Part shown: piece after piece, positions 8,280 through 13,003 of the stretch | Layout: each line of letters opens with the position of its first letter | Position numbering within the stretch: position 1 is the first letter of the stretch | DNA from: Clostridiales bacterium | GTDB lineage: Bacteria > Bacillota > Clostridia > Oscillospirales > Oscillospiraceae | Direction: 5' to 3' | DNA: 13,050 nucleotides | Assembly: GCA_009774055.1 (NCBI GenBank) | Contig: VSNB01000073.1 | Coordinates: 1 to 13,050 of the forward strand | The notes under the pieces: model-generated | What the model was told of the DNA's origin: nothing | Seen by the model: the letters and a program-made list of their open reading frames with translations, nothing else | The model's database searches: none | Translations under genes and position numbers: made by a program

Positions 8280-8316
8280 AACCGGGCGCAACTATTGGCG
8301 GTTGCGCCCGGTTTTT
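8280..8316 (-). terminator. Intrinsic terminator after exoA
   Basis: A perfect 13-bp stem is formed by AACCGGGCGCAAC (8280-8292) and GTTGCGCCCGGTT (8301-8313) around an 8-nt loop. On the minus strand the hairpin is followed by GGTTGATTTTT. On the plus strand it is followed directly by a T-run, so it can stop transcription in both directions. It separates yhaM-exoA from the regulator gene. Confidence 0.85.
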
Positions 8317-8344
8317 GATGAAAAATTACCGTCTGACGGCCCCA

Positions 8345-9097
8345 TCAGTCCAGGGTGAGCCCCACCGGACAGTGGTCGCTGCCCATGATCTCCGGGAAGA
8401 TGTCCGCCCCCGCCAGCCGGTCCCGCAGCCGCCGGGAGAGAATGAAATAGTCGATCCGCCACCCCGCGTTGTTGGCCCGGGCATTGAACTGGTAGCTCCA
8501 CCAGCTGTAGGCCCCGGTCTTGTCCGGGTACAGCTCCCGGAAGCTGTCGATAAACCCGGCCTCCAGCAGCTCCGTCATCTTTCCCCGCTCCTGGTCGGAG
8601 AACCCGGCGTTGCCCCGGTTGGGGCCGGGGTTTTTCAGATCGATCTCCTCATGGGCCACGTTCAGGTCCCCGCAGAGGACCACCGGCTTGACCTTGTCCA
8701 GTTCGCACAGGTACAGCCGGAAGTCGTCCTCCCAGATCATCCGGTAGTCGATCCGCTCCAGCCCCCGCTTGGCGTTGGGGGTGTAACAGCAGACCAGGTA
8801 GAAGTCCTCATATTCCGCCGTGATCACCCGGCCCTCGTGGCGGTGGAGGTCGTCCCCGAAGCCATAGGTCACGTTCAGCGGCTCCATCCGGGTGAGGATG
8901 GCGGTGCCGGAGTAGCCCTTTTTATCGGCGTAGTTCCAGTACATGTGGTACCCCGGCAGCTCCAGCTCCACCTGGCCCTCCTGAATCTTCGTCTCCTGGA
9001 GGCAGTACACGTCCGCCCCCAAAGCCTCGCAGGACTCCAGGAACCCCTTCTTCATGCAGGCCCGCAGGCCGTTGACGTTCCATGAAACAAGCCGCAT
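8345..9097 (-). CDS. exoA: Exodeoxyribonuclease III (ExoA/Xth family AP endonuclease)
   Basis: This is an Mg-dependent 3'-5' exonuclease and apurinic/apyrimidinic endonuclease of base-excision repair. The 250 residues match the family length (B. subtilis ExoA is about 252). All catalytic signatures are visible: SWNVNG with N7, LQETK with E35, YTPNA with Y105, GDLN with D144/N146, WRIDYF with D216 and GSDHCP with D241/H242. The ATG at 9097 is preceded by GGAGG (9105-9109), 7 nt away. It starts 13 nt after the end of yhaM, so the two are almost certainly one transcript, ending at the hairpin 8280-8316. Confidence 0.97.
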   Translation of the reverse strand: MRLVSWNVNGLRACMKKGFLESCEALGADVYCLQETKIQEGQVELELPGYHMYWNYADKKGYSGTAILTRMEPLNVTYGFGDDLHRHEGRVITAEYEDFYLVCCYTPNAKRGLERIDYRMIWEDDFRLYLCELDKVKPVVLCGDLNVAHEEIDLKNPGPNRGNAGFSDQERGKMTELLEAGFIDSFRELYPDKTGAYSWWSYQFNARANNAGWRIDYFILSRRLRDRLAGADIFPEIMGSDHCPVGLTLD

Positions 9098-9110
9098 TGC
9101 TCCGCCTCCC

Positions 9111-10058
9111 CTACTTGTGCCGGTAGATTTTTTTATCCAGGGCGAACACCCGCTTGCTGAAGGCTCCCACCTCTGTCTCCTCCATGGTTTCCTTGTAGAT
9201 CTCCATGCGGCTGTCGATGAGGTCGATCATGCTCAGCAGCTCGCTCTCGGCGCACATGGGCCGCACGGCGGCGCCGAACTCCGGCTCTCCGTGGTGGGAG
9301 AGGAGCAGGTGCTGGAGCAGTACGGACTTCTCCTCCGGAACGCCCAGCTCCTTCGCCGCCTCCGCCGCGGCCTGGGCCCCCATGACCAGGTGGCCCAGCA
9401 GCTGGCCCTTGGTGCTGTACTCCGTCACCAGGCCCAGGGGGGAGGTGACGAACTCATCGCATTTTGCCACGTCGTGGAGGATGGTCCCCGCCAGCAGCAG
9501 GCTGCGGTCCACCACCTCCGGATATACCCCCGCCAGCTGGTCCGCAATGCGGGCCATGTACAGGGTGTGCATGAGCAGGCCGTTGATAAAGCTGTGGTGC
9601 ATGCTCTTCCCGCCGGGGATGGCGCGGAAACGCTGGCCGTACTGGTCCAGCACCCTGCGGCACACGCCCCGGTAGTCCTCATCGGCGATGCCGTCCGCCA
9701 GCTCCAGCAGCTCCTGCCAGGACGCGTCCGCATCGATGGGGGCTACGGGCACCAGCTCGCCCAGATTGTAGCGGTCGTCCTCCTGGACCGGGCGCAGGCG
9801 GGTGAGGATCAGCTGGAGGGCGCCCCGGTACTCGGTGACGCCGCCCCGCAGCTTGATGACAGTGCCCTCGTCCTGGACGCCAAGGGGGCCGGCGTAGTCC
9901 CAGCACTTGGCGTCGATGACGCCGCTGCGGTCCGCCACCGAGGCGGCCAGGAAGGGCTTGCCGTTGTTGGAGGTCTTGATCTGGGCGGTTTTCAGGATGT
10001 AAAAGCCCTCAATTTCGTCGCCTACCTCCAGGTCGGCGACCCACTTGTTGAATTCCAT
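9111..10058 (-). CDS. yhaM: YhaM-family 3'-5' exoribonuclease (OB-fold + HD domain)
   Basis: YhaM is a metal-dependent 3'-5' exonuclease acting in RNA turnover, and on single-stranded DNA in vitro, in Firmicutes. The 315-residue protein (B. subtilis YhaM is about 314) has an N-terminal OB-fold (about 12-90) followed by an HD phosphohydrolase domain. HD-type metal ligands are visible as H164 (LLMHTL), H195-D196 (ILHDVAK), H223, and H255-H256 (SHHG). The start at 10058 is set by AAGGAGAG at 10065-10072; the reading frame is open for 33 codons upstream, but that part falls in the structured leader. It is co-transcribed with exoA. Confidence 0.94.
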   Translation of the reverse strand: MEFNKWVADLEVGDEIEGFYILKTAQIKTSNNGKPFLAASVADRSGVIDAKCWDYAGPLGVQDEGTVIKLRGGVTEYRGALQLILTRLRPVQEDDRYNLGELVPVAPIDADASWQELLELADGIADEDYRGVCRRVLDQYGQRFRAIPGGKSMHHSFINGLLMHTLYMARIADQLAGVYPEVVDRSLLLAGTILHDVAKCDEFVTSPLGLVTEYSTKGQLLGHLVMGAQAAAEAAKELGVPEEKSVLLQHLLLSHHGEPEFGAAVRPMCAESELLSMIDLIDSRMEIYKETMEETEVGAFSKRVFALDKKIYRHK

Positions 10059-10064
10059 GAATAT

Positions 10065-10115
10065 CTCTCCTTTTTCTGTGGAATCAGCGTTGACAGAAAA
10101 ACCGGCGTACGCCGG
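10065..10115 (-). promoter_or_regulatory. yhaM leader: GC hairpin plus T-run and competing RBS-proximal hairpin
   Basis: Read on the minus strand, the palindrome CCGGCGTACGCCGG (10115-10102) is followed directly by TTTTTCTGT (10101-10093), which is terminator-like. TTTTTCTGT is fully complementary to ACAGAAAAA (10079-10071), forming a 9-bp hairpin whose 3' arm abuts the Shine-Dalgarno GGAGAG. The T-run therefore belongs either to the terminator or to the second stem. A further hairpin, AGCCGCT/AGCGGCT followed by TTTT, lies upstream at about 10147-10175. This layout could be an attenuator; the sensed signal is unknown. Confidence 0.5.
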
Positions 10116-10189
10116 ACAGCCGCCGGGAAAGGCCGGACGGACGGAAAAGCCGCTCAAACTGCATGCAGCGGCTATATACGCGGGTTTTC

Positions 10190-10219
10190 AGTATATCATA
10201 GGAACCGCGCGCTTGTCGA
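10190..10219 (-). promoter_or_regulatory. Promoter of yhaM-exoA (extended -10)
   Basis: On the minus strand, TCGACA (10214-10219) and TATACT (10190-10195) are 18 nt apart. A TG one base before the -10 gives the extended -10 form TGnTATACT. An A-rich stretch upstream of the -35 (about 10222-10240) resembles an UP element. It implies a 5' leader of about 125 nt before yhaM. Confidence 0.75.
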
Positions 10220-10250
10220 GGGATTTTTATGGATTTTACCCGAATCCTGC

Positions 10251-10280
10251 GCGCAGGCGGTCAAATTTGACGGCCTGCGC
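10251..10280. repeat. 30-nt near-perfect palindrome upstream of the yhaM promoter
   Basis: GCGCAGGC and GCCTGCGC form the outer arms and GTCAAATTTGAC the centre, with a single G/G mismatch: two 14-nt arms in total. It overlaps a perfect 12-nt palindrome CCTGCGCGCAGG (10246-10257) and adjoins CCTGC/GCAGG (10280-10294). Lying about 35-45 bp upstream of the yhaM -35, it could be a regulator binding site or a second hairpin after the antitoxin terminator. Confidence 0.7.
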
Positions 10281-10299
10281 CTGCCGATGGCAGGTGCGG

Positions 10300-10336
10300 C
10301 AAAAAAAGCGAGGTCCAGTGCCTGCACAGGACCTCG
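10300..10336 (-). terminator. Intrinsic terminator after the antitoxin-like gene
   Basis: On the minus strand, an 8-bp stem CGAGGTCC/GGACCTCG (10336-10329 with 10316-10309) and a 12-nt loop are followed by C and seven T residues (10307-10301). It stands 30 nt after the stop codon of the gene and insulates yhaM-exoA from it. Confidence 0.9.
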
Positions 10337-10366
10337 GTGCGGCAGAGACGCCATGGCCCGCCGGCC

Positions 10367-10771
10367 TTACTCCGCGTCCGCCTCCCCGGCGAAGAGGCCG
10401 TCCGCCAAATCCTTTGCCTCCTCCAGCCGAGAGCAGGGGACGAAGAACCGGATGGTTTCCAGCAGGGCCCCGGTCTTGATGGCCAGTCCCGCGCCCATGG
10501 AGCTCTCCTTGACAAAAGGAATCCGGTTCCGCTCCAGCACCTCGGCCAGCACCCCGGCCCAAACCGGCTCCTGCTCCGTGAGGAAGCGCAGCTCTCCCTG
10601 CCGGGGTTCGGCGGGCGGCGGCGCGGTCAGCGCCTCGTAGGTTTCCATGCTCATAATGACCAGGTCGCCGTAACCGTTTTTCGTAATGAAAACGGGCTCC
10701 CGGCGGGCGTGGCACAGCTCGGAAATTTCGTTGGTGTTCCTCAAATCCGTGATGGGTCTGATTTGCGGCAT
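10367..10771 (-). CDS. Orphan Phd/YefM-type antitoxin protein with DUF2007-like C-terminus
   Basis: Residues 1-48 follow the Phd/YefM antitoxin pattern: a short strand IRPITDLR, a helix, then EPVFITKNGYGDLVIMSMETYE. These proteins bind DNA as dimers and repress their own promoter. A Pro-rich linker (51-57) leads to residues 68-128, where VLERNRIPFVKESS, a Gly-rich turn and IRFFVPCSRLEEAKDLADGLF resemble the small alpha/beta fold of DUF2007 (putative signal-transducing domain). A typical toxin-neutralising tail is not seen, and no toxin gene is adjacent on either side. It may act as a stand-alone regulator. The ATG is supported by AAAGGAGGGG at 10778-10787. It has its own promoter and terminator. 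Confidence 0.75.
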   Translation of the reverse strand: MPQIRPITDLRNTNEISELCHARREPVFITKNGYGDLVIMSMETYEALTAPPPAEPRQGELRFLTEQEPVWAGVLAEVLERNRIPFVKESSMGAGLAIKTGALLETIRFFVPCSRLEEAKDLADGLFAGEADAE

Positions 10772-10790
10772 ACCGCTCCCCTCCTTTCGA

Positions 10791-10796
10791 TGTACA
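10791..10796. promoter_or_regulatory. TGTACA motif over the transcription start of the antitoxin-like gene
   Basis: The hexamer palindrome TGTACA is the known operator core of the E. coli YefM antitoxin. Here it covers the predicted start of transcription of a gene for a YefM-like protein, next to the spacer palindrome 10805-10816. Autorepression is the natural reading but is inferred. Confidence 0.5.
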
Positions 10797-10798
10797 AA

Positions 10799-10827
10799 AT
10801 TATAACATAATTATGTATATTTCGCAA
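10799..10827 (-). promoter_or_regulatory. Strong promoter of the antitoxin-like gene
   Basis: On the minus strand, TTGCGA (10822-10827) and a consensus TATAAT (10799-10804) are 17 nt apart, with TG one base before the -10 (extended). A perfect 12-nt palindrome ACATAATTATGT (10805-10816) fills the spacer. Confidence 0.85.
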
Positions 10828-10895
10828 GAGGGAATTCCCGGCGGGCAGATAGGAAGCCAGGCCCTGAGGGCTTGCGGCGAAAAAACAGGAGTTTA
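10828..10895. other. Spacer between divergent promoters
   Basis: This 68-nt stretch separates the antitoxin promoter (minus) from the amidohydrolase promoter (plus). It contains GGAATTCC (10831-10838) and a small AAGCC/GGCTT inverted repeat. I see no gene in it. Confidence 0.6.
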
Positions 10896-10924
10896 TTGAC
10901 TTTCCGGCAATTTCTGCTTATACT
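10896..10924 (+). promoter_or_regulatory. Promoter of the amidohydrolase gene
   Basis: TTGACT (10896-10901) and TATACT (10919-10924) are exactly 17 nt apart, a near-consensus sigma-A promoter. The start of transcription should fall around 10930, which is where the closing stem of the structured leader begins. Confidence 0.85.
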
Positions 10925-10927
10925 GTT

Positions 10928-11119
10928 AGAAGCTGTACCAATAGGCGCCGGCACGTATCTTGACGGAAAATGTTTCGTCTGGCTGCATCAGAAACGCTTG
11001 AAATCCGTCAGGATTCCTTCGAGTTTCTTCCTTGCCAGATAAAAAATTTTTCTCGCCAATCTGCATACCGTCACCTATTGGTACTGCTTCTTAAAAGCAG
11101 CGCATGAAAAGGAGGAAAC
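10928..11119 (+). ncRNA. Candidate structured cis-regulatory leader (riboswitch-like) upstream of amidohydrolase
   Basis: A long-range stem joins 10928-10945 to 11074-11091: 17 of 18 positions pair, with one U/U mismatch, including an uninterrupted 11-bp core GUACCAAUAGG/CCUAUUGGUAC. Inside it are UGACGGA/UCCGUCA (10961-10967 with 11004-11010), enclosing GUUUC/GAAAC (10972-10976 with 10991-10995). GUUUCUUCCUU (11023-11033) is complementary, with one G-U pair, to AAGGAGGAAAC (11109-11119), which contains the Shine-Dalgarno of the next gene. CUGCUU/AAGCAG (11084-11089 with 11095-11100) competes with the base of the long stem. This suggests a translational switch. I matched it to no known class: purine, TPP, FMN, lysine and M-box motifs are absent. 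The alternative is a short MITE with 17-bp terminal repeats flanked by TTA. Confidence 0.6.
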
Positions 11120-11122
11120 GCC

Positions 11123-12478
11123 ATGCCGCGCCTGCTGATTCGGAACGCCGACGCCATTGTGTCCTGCGACAGCCAGGACCGTGTCTATGAAAACTGCAGC
11201 CTGCTGATCGAAAACGGCGTAATTGCCGGAATAGGGCCGGAGCCCCAGGAGGCGGAGGAGGTCATCGATGCCTCCAACTGCATCGTCTACCCCGGCCTGG
11301 TAAACACCCACCACCACCTCTACCAGACCTTCAGCCGGAACCTGCCGGCGGTGCAGAACCTGGAGCTGTTCGACTGGCTGAAGGCCCTCTATGAAATCTG
11401 GAAGAACCTGGACCGGGAGGTAATCTACCACAGCGCCCTCACCGGCCTGGGGGAGCTGCTGAAAAGCGGCTGTACCACCTGCTTTGACCACCACTACGTC
11501 TTTCCCCGGGGTCGTTCGGAGGGACTGCTGGAGGCCCAGTTCGCCGCTGCGGAGGAGCTGGGCATCCGCTTCCACGCCTCCCGGGGCAGTATGGACCTGA
11601 GCGTCAAGGACGGCGGCCTGCCGCCGGACAGCGTGGTGCAGACCGTGGACGAAATCCTCCGGGACTGCCGGGAGGCGGTGGAGGCGTTCCACGACCCTGC
11701 GCCCTTCTCCATGCGTCAGGTGGCCCTGGCCCCCTGCTCGCCCTTCAGCGTGTCGAAGGAGCTGCTGCGGCAGTCCGCCGTCCTGGCCCGGGACCTGGGA
11801 GTGCGGCTCCATACCCACCTGTGCGAGACAAAGGACGAGGAGCGGTACGTCCAGGAGCGGTTCGGCATGCGGCCTCTGGCGTACATGGAGTCCCTGGGCT
11901 GGATGGGCCCGGACGTGTGGTATGCCCACGGGATTCATTTCAACGATGACGAGCTGCGCCGCCTGGCGGAGGCCGGGACCGGCGTAGCCTACTGCCCCAT
12001 CTCCAACATGAAGCTCAGCTCCGGCGTATGCCGGGTGCCGGAGCTGCTGGCACTGGGGGCGCCGGTGGGCCTGGCGGTGGACGGCAGCGCCAGCAACGAC
12101 GGCTCCAGCCTCCTGGAGGAGCTGCGGGTAGGCTATCTGCTCCACCGGCTCTACGCCAGCGAGCGAGCCCCCAGCGGCTACGATATGCTGAAGCTGGCCT
12201 CCTCCGGCGGCGCGCGGCTGCTGGGGCGGACGGACATTGGCTCCCTGGAGCCCGGCAAGGCGGGGGACCTGTTCCTCCTGAGAAAGAACCGGCTGGAGCT
12301 GGTGGGCGCGGACCTGGACCCCAAATCCCTGCTGGGTGCGGTGGGCTTCCGGGGAGCGGTGGATTATACCGTCGCCGCCGGGCGGGTGGTGGTCCGGGAT
12401 GGATGGCTCACCGGCATCGACGAGGAGACGGAGGCCCGGCGGGCCGGCGCACTGGTCCGGGCGTATCTGGCCCGTTAA
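11123..12478 (+). CDS. Amidohydrolase, 8-oxoguanine/hydroxyatrazine deaminase-like
   Basis: This is a metal-dependent aminohydrolase of the amidohydrolase superfamily that removes an exocyclic amino group from a purine or triazine ring. The 451 residues carry the ligands expected: NTHHHLYQ (H63 and H65), HTHLCET (H232), YAHG (H269) and VDGSASNDG (D320). The segment HHHLYQTFSRNLPAVQNLELFDWLKALYEIW closely resembles members annotated as 8-oxoguanine deaminase. Guanine, S-adenosylhomocysteine/thiomethyladenosine or triazine substrates remain possible. AAGGAGG (11109-11115) precedes the ATG by 7 nt. It is a single-gene unit with its own promoter and a structured leader. A GC hairpin (CGGAGGCG/CGCCTCCG, 12499-12523) follows it without a T-tract. 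Confidence 0.88.
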   Translation: MPRLLIRNADAIVSCDSQDRVYENCSLLIENGVIAGIGPEPQEAEEVIDASNCIVYPGLVNTHHHLYQTFSRNLPAVQNLELFDWLKALYEIWKNLDREVIYHSALTGLGELLKSGCTTCFDHHYVFPRGRSEGLLEAQFAAAEELGIRFHASRGSMDLSVKDGGLPPDSVVQTVDEILRDCREAVEAFHDPAPFSMRQVALAPCSPFSVSKELLRQSAVLARDLGVRLHTHLCETKDEERYVQERFGMRPLAYMESLGWMGPDVWYAHGIHFNDDELRRLAEAGTGVAYCPISNMKLSSGVCRVPELLALGAPVGLAVDGSASNDGSSLLEELRVGYLLHRLYASERAPSGYDMLKLASSGGARLLGRTDIGSLEPGKAGDLFLLRKNRLELVGADLDPKSLLGAVGFRGAVDYTVAAGRVVVRDGWLTGIDEETEARRAGALVRAYLAR

Positions 12479-12576
12479 GGAGACGGGAGAGAGGAGCGCG
12501 GAGGCGCACCGGACCCGCCTCCGGAGGAAAAATCCTGTCATTTATTGCGTACGAAGCGAAAACTATCACTTTTTCC

Positions 12577-12605
12577 TTGACAGGACGGGGAAAAGATGAT
12601 AGAGT
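12577..12605 (+). promoter_or_regulatory. Promoter of the T-box transcript
   Basis: A consensus TTGACA (12577-12582) lies 17 nt from TAGAGT (12600-12605), a weaker -10. Transcription would begin around 12612, just ahead of T-box stem I. Confidence 0.75.
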
Positions 12606-12611
12606 AAAGAC

Positions 12612-12843
12612 TCAATAGCGGAAGCGATGAAGAGGAAGAGTACCCGCAGGCCGGAAAGCAGAGAGGGGACGGACGGTGCAAGTCTCCAGGAAGGCAGCGG
12701 GGAAGGCGTCTCGGAGCAGCAGGGAGGAAATGCCCTGCCGGAGGCCCCCGTTACGGGCGGAGAGCGCGGGCGTTAGCCCGAACTCAGGTGGAACCACGGA
12801 CAAGATTTTGTTCGCCCTGAGCCGAAAGGCTCAGGGCGTTTTT
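12612..12843 (+). ncRNA. T-box leader, apparent glycine (GGC) specifier
   Basis: T-box leaders bind an uncharged tRNA and switch between antiterminator and terminator. Stem I shows the k-turn and specifier-loop strand GAUGAAGAGGAAGAGUAC, the distal-loop GGUGCAAG (12675-12682) and the 3' strand GGAAGGCGUCUCGGAGC. GAGG pairs with UCUC, which leaves GGC (12705-12707) in the codon position, with the same geometry as the glyQS leader (codon, purine, four-base stem, GAGC). The T-box AGGUGGAACCACGG (12786-12799) has UGGA in its bulge, which calls for U73, as in tRNA-Gly of Firmicutes. The terminator follows at 12813-12843. No aminoacyl-tRNA synthetase or transporter gene follows in the window. Confidence 0.9.
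12813..12843 (+). terminator. T-box terminator hairpin
   Basis: A perfect 11-bp stem CGCCCTGAGCC/GGCTCAGGGCG (12813-12823 and 12828-12838) with a GAAA tetraloop is followed by five T residues (12839-12843). The CTCAGG just before the T-box bulge (12783-12788) can pair with CCTGAG in the 5' arm, an alternative pairing that could take part in switching. Confidence 0.95.
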
Positions 12844-12847
12844 CTAT

Positions 12848-12892
12848 GCGGCCCGCAGGGCCGCCTCCGCTTTGCCGCCGCTGCGCGGCGGC
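12848..12892. repeat. Two GC-rich hairpins after the T-box
   Basis: GCGGCCC/GGGCCGC (12848-12854 and 12858-12864, loop GCA) and GCCGCCGC/GCGGCGGC (12874-12881 and 12885-12892, loop TGC) stand in tandem before the right repeat copy. The first has the same GCA loop as the hairpin at 120-138 near the left copy, so these may be part of a composite repeat. Confidence 0.7.
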
Positions 12893-12914
12893 TCCGGCAT
12901 AAATCTCATTTTTG

Positions 12915-13003
12915 ATTCGCCCCTCGCCGGGGCGGGGACCTTCTTTTCGCGCGAGCGAAAAGAAGCAAAAGGTCGCTTAAGGAACTACGTTCCTTAAGAG
13001 CCT
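12915..13003 (-). repeat. Multi-hairpin repeat element, right (inverted) copy
   Basis: This is the reverse-oriented partner of 9-97, with about seven differences. Its three hairpins are at 12918-12934, 12940-12965 and 12976-12998. The first-hairpin equivalent here is CTTAAGGAAC/GTTCCTTAAG, compared with CTTAGGAAAC/GTTTCCTAAG in the left copy. Two base pairs have been exchanged while all pairing is kept. Confidence 0.85.

Noticed and set aside
9054..10640. 528-codon plus-strand frame across exoA/yhaM and the palindromes
   Set aside because: It runs antisense through yhaM and through a terminator; the minus-strand genes have full motif support.
10931..11090. Purine, TPP, FMN, cobalamin or M-box riboswitch in the amidohydrolase leader
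   Set aside because: None of the conserved core motifs of these classes could be found; only the architecture is riboswitch-like.
12676..12915. 79-codon frame inside and after the T-box
   Set aside because: It overlaps the antiterminator and terminator hairpins, lacks a ribosome site, and its sequence is explained by RNA structure.
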